Source: an uncultured Paraprevotella sp. (GTDB lineage Bacteria > Bacteroidota > Bacteroidia > Bacteroidales > Bacteroidaceae). From it: DNA of 52,637 nt. The notes under the pieces are model-generated. The model was not told where the DNA came from. It saw only the letters and a program-made list of their open reading frames with translations, and searched no databases. A program made the translations under genes and the position numbers. The DNA lies in NCBI GenBank assembly GCA_944320775.1, contig CALUIV010000019.1, positions 1-52,637 of the forward strand, in the 5' to 3' direction. Of this stretch, positions 7,664 through 16,989 are shown in pieces (position 1 is the first letter of the stretch; every line of letters begins with the position of its first letter).

Positions 7664-8887
7664 TTATCCGCGCTTTTCCAACTCGTCAATTTCCCTCTGT
7701 ACAGCCGGCGGCAACGGTTCCTTCAGATGACAATGACAGGCCATATCGAGGGAATACATCCGGGCGATGCAATAATTGCTGTGCAGACAACCGCAACGGG
7801 CCTGTTCCTCACGCTGCATGCGGTTGACGAAATCGGGTTCGTGAATCAGGGCACGCCCCATCTGGACGGCCTCAAACCCATCATCAAGTACCTCATCAAT
7901 CTTTTCACGGGCCACAAGACCGCCGACATAGACGAGCGGCATCCGGATACGCTCCCGGAATTTCAGGGCATCTTCCAGAAAATAGGCCTCACGGAAAGGT
8001 ACGGTAGGTATCATGAAACGGCCAGCCAGCCGTACGCCATACTTCAGCCACCAGCTATCCATATAATGGGTCATGGTGCGGATCGGCATCTCGCCACGCA
8101 TAACATACATCGGCGCCCGACTGACAAAACCGCCGCTGAGCACCAGGGCATGCGCTCCGCTTTGCGCCAGCCGTTCGGCTACGAGCAGACTTTCGTCGAT
8201 CTCCATACCACCCTTGAATCCGTCGCGCATATTCATCTTGACCAACACAGCCAGATCGTCTCCGGCAGCTTCCATCACTTCCGACATGACCATATCCATA
8301 AAACGCATCCGATTGGCCAGTGAACCGCCGTATTCATCTTTCCGGCGGTTGGTGTAGGGCGACAGAAACTGACTGATCAGATAACCATGACCGGCATGAA
8401 TCTCTACGGCATCAAAACCGGATTCACGGGCCAGCCGCACGGCATCGCCATAGGCCCGGGCCAATCCGGGAAGTTCGGCGGCACGCAAACCGCGGACCAG
8501 CGTGGGCGAATAAAGATTAAAACCGGAACTGGCTCCAACAGGCAGACAGCCGCAAATGCTCTTGTGCGACATATTGCCGCAATGTCCCAGCTGAATGCCG
8601 ACCGCAGCTCCTTCGGTATGAACCGCATCGGTCAACCGGCGCAGACCGGGAACTATCTCCGGACGCATCCAAAGCTGACGGTCGAACGACAGGCCGCTCT
8701 GACAGACTGCGGCATAGGCCACCGTGGTCATTCCGATGCCACCGGCCGCCACCGAACGATGGTAATCTAATAATTGCTGCGAAGGAACATTGCCGGGACA
8801 CATGCTTTCAAAAGCAGCCGAACGAATGGTTCGGTTGCGCAGCGTCAACGGACCGAAAGTCACCGGCGTAAAAAGTTTGGATTTCAT
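7664..8887 (-). CDS. Old-yellow-enzyme family NADH:flavin oxidoreductase, candidate steroid 5beta-reductase
   Basis: The 407-residue protein is a single OYE (TIM-barrel, FMN) domain: LFTPVTFGPLTLRNRTIRSA at the N-terminus, IQLGHCGN, the HAGHGYLISQFLSPYTNRR catalytic and active-site block with EYGGS after it, and YVGGL plus VQMGRALIHEPD for phosphate binding. The C-terminus has a Cys/His cluster (CGCLHSNYC and ACHCH), reminiscent of the 4Fe-4S site of BaiCD/dienoyl-CoA-reductase enzymes but with altered spacing. It lacks the second FAD/NAD domain of those enzymes. The neighbours, 17 bases after the 5-alpha-reductase gene and 29 before the SDR, suggest reduction of the C4-C5 double bond of 3-oxo-delta4 steroids or bile acids. 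The OYE fold is certain; the substrate is inferred. Confidence 0.88.
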   Translation of the reverse strand: MKSKLFTPVTFGPLTLRNRTIRSAAFESMCPGNVPSQQLLDYHRSVAAGGIGMTTVAYAAVCQSGLSFDRQLWMRPEIVPGLRRLTDAVHTEGAAVGIQLGHCGNMSHKSICGCLPVGASSGFNLYSPTLVRGLRAAELPGLARAYGDAVRLARESGFDAVEIHAGHGYLISQFLSPYTNRRKDEYGGSLANRMRFMDMVMSEVMEAAGDDLAVLVKMNMRDGFKGGMEIDESLLVAERLAQSGAHALVLSGGFVSRAPMYVMRGEMPIRTMTHYMDSWWLKYGVRLAGRFMIPTVPFREAYFLEDALKFRERIRMPLVYVGGLVAREKIDEVLDDGFEAVQMGRALIHEPDFVNRMQREEQARCGCLHSNYCIARMYSLDMACHCHLKEPLPPAVQREIDELEKRG

Positions 8888-8904
8888 GATTTCTCTTTTT
8901 CAGG

Positions 8905-9672
8905 TTAATAAATAAATGGTATCAGCCGCTTGCGTCGACCTACCCGACTGCCGAACTCAGCCAAATAGCGTTTGCGGATAGCATGTGCCCGGGGAGCCAG
9001 ATTGGCAAAGGTCCACCAGACGAAAACCCATGCAGCCGGTGAGGCAGTCAGCAGAGCAAAACCGGTCCATTCAACCAGTTCGCCCAAATAATTGGCCGAC
9101 GTCACAAAACGATACAGTCCTTTCTCGGGCAGATAGTGGGCCGTATCGCCCGGCTGGCGCAAATGTCGGATCACGTGATCCGAATGCCAGTTGATAGCCA
9201 TTCCGGCAAAGAATACCAGCAGTCCGATCCAGGCATGCGGTTGCAGAAAATAGCGGAACCCTTCAGAAGCATAATCAACCGAAGGAAAATAGAAAAGGCC
9301 GCCGGCCTGCATCAGTCCGTTCAACACGTTGAACACAATGCCCATGGACATAATCGAAACCGGCATCCTGCTCTTGCCCGTAATCAGAAACGGAAATACG
9401 AATGAACGTTGGAAATAATGCAATTCGAACAACAGAAAAAAAATGAAAACCGGATTGCTACAACCCACTCCACTCAGCCACCACAGAACGAGCATGACGA
9501 CAAATACGGGCATTTCCATCAGCATCCAGGCCCAGCGGTTATCTACAGCATAGCCCCAAGCCGATGTACGGAAAAGCCCGTAGCCGGCACGGACAAAATA
9601 AAGGGCAATAAAAACAAACAGAGCACAGACACTCATGCCCCAAAGAAAAAATTGAAAAGCTGTATGCGACAT
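8905..9672 (-). CDS. Steroid 5-alpha-reductase family membrane protein (candidate 5AR)
   Basis: The protein has about six to seven membrane helices and the C-terminal signature of 3-oxo-5-alpha-steroid 4-dehydrogenases: INWHSDHVIRHLR, YLPEKGLYRFVTSANYLGE, then WTGFALLT and AHAIRKRYLAEF at the end. LHYFQRSFVFPFL in the first half is also family-like. From ATG 9672 it is 255 residues, the normal size. The frame extends to an ATG at 9720, but a -7 box (9695-9702) lies inside that extension, so 9672 is preferred. The known reaction is NADPH-dependent reduction of delta4-3-oxo steroids to the 5-alpha product at the membrane. It is the first gene of an operon with OYE, SDR and DUF4112 genes. Confidence 0.88.
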   Translation of the reverse strand: MSHTAFQFFLWGMSVCALFVFIALYFVRAGYGLFRTSAWGYAVDNRWAWMLMEMPVFVVMLVLWWLSGVGCSNPVFIFFLLFELHYFQRSFVFPFLITGKSRMPVSIMSMGIVFNVLNGLMQAGGLFYFPSVDYASEGFRYFLQPHAWIGLLVFFAGMAINWHSDHVIRHLRQPGDTAHYLPEKGLYRFVTSANYLGELVEWTGFALLTASPAAWVFVWWTFANLAPRAHAIRKRYLAEFGSRVGRRKRLIPFIY

Positions 9673-9694
9673 AACCAATGTTTTTAGGATGAAG

Positions 9695-9702
9695 CAAATA
9701 TA
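9695..9702 (-). promoter_or_regulatory. -7 box of the steroid-reductase operon
   Basis: The minus strand reads TATATTTG, a perfect TAnnTTTG match, 22 bases before the ATG at 9672. It lies downstream of the alternative ATG at 9720 and so argues against that start. It faces away from the helicase gene at 9778, so the two operons are divergent. Confidence 0.65.
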
Positions 9703-9777
9703 ACATTTATTTTCTAACATTTATTGCGTCAATAGAAAGAAAATCTATATCTTTAACTCAGAATAATCATAAAAAAG

Positions 9778-12700
9778 ATGGAAAAATCACCTCAACTATT
9801 AGTATATAAAGCATCGGCCGGTTCCGGAAAAACATTCACACTGGCTGTTCAATACATACTGCAACTCATCGAAGATCCTTTGGCGTACCGACGTATTCTG
9901 GCCGTGACGTTTACCAACAAGGCAACCACGGAAATGAAAGAACGCATACTAAGTCAGCTCTATGGCATTGCGCAGCATGATGCGGCCTCAGAAGGGTATC
10001 TGTCTGCTATCCGAAAAGCAACCGGAAAAGCAGATTCAGAAATCCGACAAGCTGCCCGACAGGCACTGAATAACATCATCCACGACTACAGCCGATTCCG
10101 GATCGAGACCATCGACTCATTTTTCCAGTCTGTCATGCGTAACCTGGCACGGGAACTTGAACTGGGGGCTAACCTCTCAATAGAACTGAACAACGGGGAC
10201 GTGCTGAGTGACGCCGTCGATCTGATGCTGGAAAAACTGGACCGGAACTCCCCCGTGCTGCAATGGCTATTGGAATATGCCGAAGAGCGCATCGCCGAAG
10301 ACAAACGCTGGAACATGGCCGGCGAAATCAAAAGTTTCGGTCTGAATATCTTCAACGAAACCTATCTGGAACAAGGAGGGCCGCTTCGCGAAAAGCTGAA
10401 GGACCCAAAGTTTATTACCATTTATCGTAAGGAGCTGGGCGAACTGCGTGATGAAGCACTGGATCAAATCAAAGGGTTCAGCACCCATTTCCGGGAAGTG
10501 CTGGAGCATCATGGACTGACACCGGAAGACTTGAAAAACGGCAGCCGGGGCATCAGCAGTTATTTCAAAAAACTGGAAACAGGGTCACTTGGCGATGACC
10601 TGGTCAACAAAACAACTACGGACTGCCTGACAGCTGCCGAAAACTGGACCAGCCGGACATCGCCCAACAAAGAGACGATTATCAGTCTGGCCGAAAGCGA
10701 ACTGATGGATATACTGAAAGCTGCAGAACAGATGCGACCGAAAACAAAACTGCTGGTCAATTCGTGCGACCTCTCTTTAAAGTATCTGAACAATCTGCGC
10801 CTATTGTCGTACATAGACTTGGAAGTACACGAACAAAACAACATACACAACCGCTTCCTGCTCTCAGACACCAATGCCCTGCTCCATCGGCTTATCCATG
10901 AAGGTGACGCCTCGTTTATTTACGAAAAAATCGGTACAACCATAGACCGGGTCATGATTGATGAATTTCAGGATACTTCTCGATTACAATGGGAAAACTT
11001 CCATTTGTTGCTTGAAGAATGTTTGGCTCAGAAAGACGGCAGTCTGATTGTGGGCGACATAAAACAGAGTATTTACCGTTGGCGGGGAGGTGACTGGAAA
11101 ATTCTGGCCGGACTGGAAGAAGATCCGGCCTTCCGTGTGAAAACCATACAGCTTGAAACAAACTGGCGCAGTGAAGCCCGTATTATTAGTTTCAACAACA
11201 ATCTGTTCGAAACGGCTTGCCGGATTTTAGACGAACGGATGGCGGAAGAAAAAGACGGTAACGACACAAACGCAGCCGCGCCATTGGTAAACGCTTACAG
11301 CGACGTAAGTCAGCTATGCAACAAAAAGGAAGAAAACGGATATGTCCGACTGTCGTTCATACAAGATTTAAAGGACTTGCCTTACAGCGACACCTTGCTC
11401 CAGCAAATGACTGAAGAAGTGGAACGCCTCATCCAGACTGGAATCAACATCAACGACATCGCCATTCTGGTACGCAAAAAGAAAGTCATTCCAGAAATTG
11501 CCGACTACTTCGACAAGCATACACCTTACCGCATCGTGTCGGACGAAGCATTCCGGCTCGATGCTTCACTGGCCATCTGTATGATGATCGACGGATTGCG
11601 TTATCTGGCGGATCCGGAAGACCACATTGCCTGTGCCCGTCTGGCAGTAGCCTATCAGAAGGAAATCCTGCATCGGGAAACAGACCTCAATACAATCCTG
11701 CTGAATCGTGTAGAGGACTTTCTGCCCGAAGCATTCATCAGCCAAATCAGTACCTGGCGACTCATGCCGCTCTATGAGCTGTTCGAGAAGCTCTTCCTGC
11801 TTTTCGAACTAAAAGAAATTCAGGAACAGGATGCCTACTTATGTGCTTTCTACGACGCCGTAACGGAATATCTACAGAACCAGTCATCTGAACTGACCGC
11901 TTTCCTGACTTACTGGGATGAAACGATGTGTAGCCGAACCATTCCTTCCGGTGAAATGTCGGGCATTAAGATTATGTCCATCCATAAATCAAAGGGACTG
12001 GAGTTCCACACAGTACTGATTCCCTACTGTGACTGGAAAATGGAAAATGAAACAAACAACCATCTGGTCTGGTGTCCGGTACCGGAAAGATATGAAAACC
12101 TGGAACCATTCAATCAACTATGTCTGACTCCGGTGAACTTCAGCAAAAACATGAACGACTCCATTTATCAGGACAGCTATCAGGAAGAACGGCTGCAATT
12201 GTGGGTCGACAATCTCAATCTGCTCTACGTGGCCTTCACCAGAGCCTGCAAGAATCTGATTGTCTGGGCTAAATCAGACACAAAAGGAACGGTAGCCGAA
12301 TTGCTTCAGGAAGCGTTGGGACAGATGGCCGCCCCGAAAATGAATCTTCAGACCATAACCGTAGAACTGTCAGCAGAAAATCTGCAAATGGAGGAACAGG
12401 CAGATACAGACGAACAGGCAGATGTTCCAAATACAGAAATCGAAGTTTATGAATATGGTGTCATAATGCCATCAGGAAGCAGAAAAAAAGATTCTGCCAC
12501 ATCCGGAAACAAACTGAGCCAAACGAGTGAAGATCTGCCTATTTATATCGAATCTTTGGAAACAAACATCGAATTCAAACAGTCTAACCGCTCTGCAGCG
12601 TTTATTGCCGGCGAGGAAGACGAACATTCGCAGGATTTTTATATTAGCCGTGGACAATTGCTGCACTACTTGTTTGCATCGGTCAAAACAGCAGAAGACC

Positions 12701-13086
12701 TGAACCAGGCCGTCGAAAAGCTGAAATTTGAAGGAATCATCGAAACAGCCGAACAAGAAGCTGAAATAACCCGAATCGCCCGAAAGGCACTGACGCAACC
12801 GCAAATCTGCAAATGGTTTGACGGAACGTGGGAGGTCATCAATGAATGCTCTATTATCTATCCTCTGGCCGACGGAACGGTTAAAACGGAACGTCCGGAC
12901 CGCGTGATGCAAAAAGACGGCCAAGTCGTGGTACTCGACTTCAAATTCGGCCGGAAAAAGGCTGAATACCAGCAACAGGTTGCCGGATATATGAAATTGC
13001 TTCGTGAAATGGGTCACAAACAAGTTGAGGGCTATGTCTGGTATGTTTATACCAACGAACTGGACCCCGTCGCTGAAATCTGCTGA
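9778..13086 (+). CDS. AddA/RecB-like UvrD-type helicase-nuclease
   Basis: This 1102-residue SF1A helicase has Walker A ASAGSGKT at residues 12-19, TNKATTEMKERI near 50, Walker B DEFQDTSRLQW near 395, and the helicase motif IMSIHKSKGLEFHTVLIP near 730. It ends in a PD-(D/E)XK nuclease with VLDFKFGRKKAEYQQQVAGY near 1050. This order is that of AddA, which with AddB resects double-strand breaks for RecA loading. The partner gene follows 52 bases later in the same direction. A weak promoter candidate, TATCTTTA (9748-9755), one base off consensus, precedes it. In related genomes it is often labelled simply UvrD-helicase domain protein. Confidence 0.9.
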   Translation: MEKSPQLLVYKASAGSGKTFTLAVQYILQLIEDPLAYRRILAVTFTNKATTEMKERILSQLYGIAQHDAASEGYLSAIRKATGKADSEIRQAARQALNNIIHDYSRFRIETIDSFFQSVMRNLARELELGANLSIELNNGDVLSDAVDLMLEKLDRNSPVLQWLLEYAEERIAEDKRWNMAGEIKSFGLNIFNETYLEQGGPLREKLKDPKFITIYRKELGELRDEALDQIKGFSTHFREVLEHHGLTPEDLKNGSRGISSYFKKLETGSLGDDLVNKTTTDCLTAAENWTSRTSPNKETIISLAESELMDILKAAEQMRPKTKLLVNSCDLSLKYLNNLRLLSYIDLEVHEQNNIHNRFLLSDTNALLHRLIHEGDASFIYEKIGTTIDRVMIDEFQDTSRLQWENFHLLLEECLAQKDGSLIVGDIKQSIYRWRGGDWKILAGLEEDPAFRVKTIQLETNWRSEARIISFNNNLFETACRILDERMAEEKDGNDTNAAAPLVNAYSDVSQLCNKKEENGYVRLSFIQDLKDLPYSDTLLQQMTEEVERLIQTGININDIAILVRKKKVIPEIADYFDKHTPYRIVSDEAFRLDASLAICMMIDGLRYLADPEDHIACARLAVAYQKEILHRETDLNTILLNRVEDFLPEAFISQISTWRLMPLYELFEKLFLLFELKEIQEQDAYLCAFYDAVTEYLQNQSSELTAFLTYWDETMCSRTIPSGEMSGIKIMSIHKSKGLEFHTVLIPYCDWKMENETNNHLVWCPVPERYENLEPFNQLCLTPVNFSKNMNDSIYQDSYQEERLQLWVDNLNLLYVAFTRACKNLIVWAKSDTKGTVAELLQEALGQMAAPKMNLQTITVELSAENLQMEEQADTDEQADVPNTEIEVYEYGVIMPSGSRKKDSATSGNKLSQTSEDLPIYIESLETNIEFKQSNRSAAFIAGEEDEHSQDFYISRGQLLHYLFASVKTAEDLNQAVEKLKFEGIIETAEQEAEITRIARKALTQPQICKWFDGTWEVINECSIIYPLADGTVKTERPDRVMQKDGQVVVLDFKFGRKKAEYQQQVAGYMKLLREMGHKQVEGYVWYVYTNELDPVAEIC

Positions 13087-13138
13087 CCCCCTTGCCTAAA
13101 GAAAACATGACACACCGATTTTAAACTCCAACAACAGC

Positions 13139-16033
13139 ATGGAAACATTCTTAAAACAAGTAGCATACGATTTATACGATAAGACAAGCGGAGATCTGGT
13201 ACGCACCGCTGTGGTCTTCCCAAACAAACGTGCCGGACTCTTTTTCAACGAATATCTGGCCCAGAAAGCCGGACGGCCGATCTGGTCGCCTGCCTATGTC
13301 AGTATCAGCGAACTGTTCCAGCAAGGCTCAACCATGCAGACCGGCGATCCGGTGAAACTGGTCTGCGAACTCTACAAAGTATTCCGAGACGTGACCGGAA
13401 GCAAAGAAACCCTTGATGACTTCTATTTCTGGGGCGAACTGCTCATCAGTGACTTTGATGATGCCGACAAAAATTTGGTCGACACCGATAAACTTTTCAG
13501 TAATCTGCGCGACCTGAACAGTATGACCGACAACGAGACATTTCTGGAAGAGGGACAGAAAGAAGCGCTCAGCCAGTTTTTCCGGAATTTCTCCATGGAA
13601 CAAACTACTGAACTCAAAACCAGATTTACCAACCTTTGGAATGCGCTTGGCCCGATCTATACCCGTTTCAAAAAATGCCTGGAAGAACAGAATCTGGCCT
13701 ACGAAGGCATGCTGTACCGTCATGTCCTGGAACATCTGAACGTCGGCCAATTGCCCTATGAACGCTATGTCTTTGTCGGGTTCAACGTGCTGAACAAAGT
13801 GGAACATGCTCTTTTCAGCAAACTCCACCAATGTGGAAAAACCCTGTTCTACTGGGATTACGACACGTTTTATCTGAACCGGAAGCCACATGAAGCCGGT
13901 GAATTTATCCGGCGAAACCTGCGTGATTTCCCGTCGGAGCTCCCTCTGGAATGTTTTGACAACTTGAGCAGTCCTAAAGAAATCACGTATATCAAATCAC
14001 CGACCGAAAACGGACAGACCCAATATCTGCCTCAATGGATTCGCGAACAACTCACCGAACAGGAAAAGGAAACAGCCGTCGTTCTTTGCAACGAGGCGCT
14101 ACTGCAACCGGTGCTTCATGCGCTTCCGGAAAATATCCGGCACGTGAACATCACCATGGGCTTCCCTCTGTCGCAGACTCCTGCCTTCAGCTTTATTCAT
14201 GCTCTGTTGCAGTTGCACACAAGCGGATATAACCCAAGTAACGGACGTTACCTGTTCGATGAAGTAATCAGTGTGCTGAAACATCCTTATACCCGCCAGG
14301 TGTCCACGGAAACTGTACCACTCTCGGAAGATCTGATCCGGAAAAACCGTTTTTATCCCCTGCCGGATGAATTGGGACGCGATGAAGCCCTCAAGGAGCT
14401 ATTCACGCCCTGCAAAAGCAACGAGGAGATCTGTCGCCTGATTACCACAGCACTGAAACGGGTAGCGAACATCTATCAGACGCAAGCTGCCGATACGGCG
14501 CAGACGGCTTCTGAAACCGACAAGGCCTACGACCAGCTGTATCGCGAAGCGCTGTTCCATGCCTATACCACTGTAACCCGTTTTTATACGCTTGTCGAAA
14601 CCAAGGATCTCATCGTCAGCCAATCTACCTTTGCCCGTTTGCTCGAACGGGTACTGTCGGCATCGAACATCCCGTTTCATGGCGAACCGGCTATCGGTAT
14701 GCAAGTGATGGGGGTACTCGAAACCCGAAACCTGGACTTCCGTCATCTGATTCTGCTTTCAGTCAATGAAGGCCAGTTGCCCAAAGCTGGAAGTGATGCA
14801 TCGTTCATCCCTTACAATTTGCGCAAAGCATTCGGCATGACCACCATCGATCACAAAATAGCCGTCTATGCCTATTATTTCTATCGTCTGCTTCAAAGAG
14901 CAGAACACGTGACACTGCTCTACAATACTTCAAGCGAAGGACTGAACCGAGGCGAAATGTCACGATTCATGCTTCAGTTCCTGATAGAATGGGAACACGA
15001 GATCCAGCTGAAGAACCTAAAAGCAGCACAGTCGCCACAAGATTCAGAACCAATCTGCATTACGAAAACTCCGGAAATCATGAAACGGATGCAGGATATT
15101 TTCGACGTTCGTGTCAATGAAAAAGCTCTGCTTTCTCCTTCGGCCCTGAACTGTTATCTGGACTGTCCGTTACGGTTCTATTATCAATACGTTGCAAGGC
15201 TTTCTGCCCCTGACGAAGTGAATGCCGAAATCGATTCGGCCAAATTCGGTAGCATCTTCCATTACGCTGCCGAACATATCTATAAAGATTTGACCGAAGC
15301 GAACGACACGATAACGGGAAACGACCTGGAAACATTGCTGAAAGACAAAAACCGGCTGCATCAGTATGTCGACAACGGATTCCGGGAACTTTTCTTCCAG
15401 ATACCTCAGAATGAACGACCGGAATACAACGGTCTTCAGCTGCTCAATTCGGAGGTTATCTACCGCTACCTGGTCCAACTGCTACGGATAGACAAAAAGC
15501 ATACTCCATTCCACTTTGTGGCTTCAGAGAAACATGTCGATGAAGAAATCTCCGTTCACACGCCAAAAGGAACGATTAAAACACGTATCGGCGGCATCAT
15601 TGACCGTTTGGATCAAAAAGGAGATACACTGCGCATTGTAGATTACAAAACTGGCGGTCAGGCCAGTTGCCCTACCAATGTAGCCTCACTGTTCATCCCA
15701 GACAAGAAACGGTCGAACTATGTTTTCCAAACCTTCCTCTATGCAGCCATTGTCTGCAACAAGCTCCGTATGGCTGAACGAGATACGAAAGTTGCTCCTT
15801 CGCTTCTCTATATCCATCAGGCAGCAGCAGAAGACTACTCACCGGTAATTACGATGGGCGAACCAAGAAAGAAAAAAGAACCGGTCGAGGATTTCAGTCT
15901 ATACGAGGATGAATTCCGCACGGAACTGAACCGGTTGCTCGAAGAAATCTTCAACCCGGACGGTAAGTTCGAACAAACGGAAATTGAAGAAAAATGCGCT
16001 TATTGCGATTTTAAGGGACTATGCAAAAAATAA
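13139..16033 (+). CDS. AddB-like PD-(D/E)XK nuclease subunit with 4Fe-4S staple
   Basis: The 964-residue protein starts with a degenerate helicase half (VVFPNKRAGLFFNEYLAQ) and ends with a RecB-type nuclease. CYLDCPLRFYYQYVARL lies near 672, the active-site IVDYKTGG near 833, and the terminal CAYCDFKGLCKK has Cys at 953, 956 and 962. One Cys before the nuclease and a C-x2-C-x5-C at the end is the iron-sulphur staple pattern of AddB. It should work with the AddA-like protein just upstream as the second motor-free nuclease subunit in end processing. The start ATG is the first in frame. Confidence 0.9.
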   Translation: METFLKQVAYDLYDKTSGDLVRTAVVFPNKRAGLFFNEYLAQKAGRPIWSPAYVSISELFQQGSTMQTGDPVKLVCELYKVFRDVTGSKETLDDFYFWGELLISDFDDADKNLVDTDKLFSNLRDLNSMTDNETFLEEGQKEALSQFFRNFSMEQTTELKTRFTNLWNALGPIYTRFKKCLEEQNLAYEGMLYRHVLEHLNVGQLPYERYVFVGFNVLNKVEHALFSKLHQCGKTLFYWDYDTFYLNRKPHEAGEFIRRNLRDFPSELPLECFDNLSSPKEITYIKSPTENGQTQYLPQWIREQLTEQEKETAVVLCNEALLQPVLHALPENIRHVNITMGFPLSQTPAFSFIHALLQLHTSGYNPSNGRYLFDEVISVLKHPYTRQVSTETVPLSEDLIRKNRFYPLPDELGRDEALKELFTPCKSNEEICRLITTALKRVANIYQTQAADTAQTASETDKAYDQLYREALFHAYTTVTRFYTLVETKDLIVSQSTFARLLERVLSASNIPFHGEPAIGMQVMGVLETRNLDFRHLILLSVNEGQLPKAGSDASFIPYNLRKAFGMTTIDHKIAVYAYYFYRLLQRAEHVTLLYNTSSEGLNRGEMSRFMLQFLIEWEHEIQLKNLKAAQSPQDSEPICITKTPEIMKRMQDIFDVRVNEKALLSPSALNCYLDCPLRFYYQYVARLSAPDEVNAEIDSAKFGSIFHYAAEHIYKDLTEANDTITGNDLETLLKDKNRLHQYVDNGFRELFFQIPQNERPEYNGLQLLNSEVIYRYLVQLLRIDKKHTPFHFVASEKHVDEEISVHTPKGTIKTRIGGIIDRLDQKGDTLRIVDYKTGGQASCPTNVASLFIPDKKRSNYVFQTFLYAAIVCNKLRMAERDTKVAPSLLYIHQAAAEDYSPVITMGEPRKKKEPVEDFSLYEDEFRTELNRLLEEIFNPDGKFEQTEIEEKCAYCDFKGLCKK

Positions 16034-16109
16034 GCATATTCAATCAGGATTAAAGTAAGACAAACGTGAACAAAAATACAGATTTCAAACAATAAAAAAT
16101 AAAATCATC

Positions 16110-16487
16110 ATGGGAATACTGAATAACATCTTAGGTAATGCAACCGAAGTCAATCTGAACGAATTACAGAAAGAATTTACCCCACTGTTGGCCGACAACG
16201 AACAACTGGAATGTGCCTTCCGCATATTCCGGGACAAATGGGTATTCACCAACAAACGGCTGATTATGCTGAACGTTCAAGGCATTACGGGCAGCAAACG
16301 GGAATACCATTCCATTCCCTATAAATCCATCGCCCATTTTTCCATCGAAACTGGCGGCACTTTCGATGATGACTGTGAAATGAAAATCTGGATTTCCGGA
16401 CAGTCTGAACCTTTCCTACAAGAATTCAAGAAAGGAACAGACCTGAAAAGCATCCAAAAGCTGTTAATAAAACATATTTTCCAGTAA
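16110..16487 (+). CDS. PH-domain (YokE/bPH type) small cytosolic protein
   Basis: A 125-residue single-domain protein. FRDKWVFTNKRLIMLNVQGITG followed by a basic, beta-rich segment (KREYHSIPYKSIAHFSIETG) and a C-terminal helix fits the bacterial PH domain family found in YvbH/YokE-like proteins. No signal peptide or membrane helix is present. Bacterial PH domains of this type bind proteins or lipids; no specific role is known. It lies 76 bases after the AddB-like gene, possibly in the same transcript, which ends at the hairpin at 16578-16627. Confidence 0.8.
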   Translation: MGILNNILGNATEVNLNELQKEFTPLLADNEQLECAFRIFRDKWVFTNKRLIMLNVQGITGSKREYHSIPYKSIAHFSIETGGTFDDDCEMKIWISGQSEPFLQEFKKGTDLKSIQKLLIKHIFQ

Positions 16488-16577
16488 TCTTCTTATACGT
16501 TTCTATTAATGAAACATCAAAACCGTTACCCCAGTTTAACGATCGTTTAGACAAGCAGAAAAAACGAACTTTACAAA

Positions 16578-16627
16578 AAAGGAACCCGCTTTGGACGAAT
16601 AAAATTCATTCCAAAGCGGGTTCCTTT
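16578..16627. terminator. Long bidirectional terminator hairpin
   Basis: AAAGGAACCCGCTTTGGA (16578-16595) pairs perfectly with TCCAAAGCGGGTTCCTTT (16610-16627), and the loop itself can form GAAT/ATTC. A-rich and T-rich flanks serve both strands. It separates the convergent PH-domain gene and the YgbA-like gene. Confidence 0.85.
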
Positions 16628-16642
16628 AAAAATATCATTTGA

Positions 16643-16939
16643 TTATTTTCCCAACAAATGTTTCAGCGCAGCTACCGGCGCATAGAAAAACATACGAGGC
16701 CCCATTGTCCGCATCACCAGGCGGATGCGATCACGCATCTCAGGCTTGTAGCAATGCACGGGGCAGCGTCGGCAGGCCGTTTTCTGCTCACCAAAACGAC
16801 AGCGGTCCAGACGGGCATGTGCATATTCCAACAGCAAACGACACGAAGCACACAGCTCTTTGTTTCCTTCAATATGCTTGCAATAAAGGCGAATCATCAG
16901 TTCGACCGTAGCCTTTTCTTTCTCAATCTTTGTTTTCAT
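16643..16939 (-). CDS. Nitrous oxide-stimulated promoter family (YgbA-like) protein
   Basis: The 98-residue protein matches the YgbA_NO family closely: EKATVELMIRLYCKHIEG, LCASCRLLLEYAHARLDRC, then CRRCPVHCYKPEMRDRIR and VMRTMGPRMF. Its conserved cysteines (about seven, in CxxC and CxxCxxxC arrangements) suggest a metal or Fe-S site. Homologues are induced by nitrosative stress in enterobacteria, but their biochemical role is unclear. It lies 51 bases downstream of pflA on the same strand. A perfect inverted repeat (16962-16978) sits in that gap, so it may have its own regulated promoter. Confidence 0.85.
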   Translation of the reverse strand: MKTKIEKEKATVELMIRLYCKHIEGNKELCASCRLLLEYAHARLDRCRFGEQKTACRRCPVHCYKPEMRDRIRLVMRTMGPRMFFYAPVAALKHLLGK

Positions 16940-16954
16940 AAGTTCCGTAGCCTG

Positions 16955-16978
16955 TCACAATGTGATTGGTACAATCAC
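16955..16978 (-). promoter_or_regulatory. Inverted repeats upstream of the YgbA-like gene
   Basis: GTGATTG-GTA-CAATCAC (16962-16978) is a perfect 7-3-7 inverted repeat 23-39 bases before the ATG at 16939. It overlaps a second dyad, TCACA-A-TGTGA (16955-16965). The TGTGA half-sites recall CRP/FNR-class regulators such as HcpR, but the spacing is not the canonical six bases. It could also act as an RNA hairpin after pflA. Confidence 0.45.
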
Positions 16979-16989
16979 CATTCTTTAAA

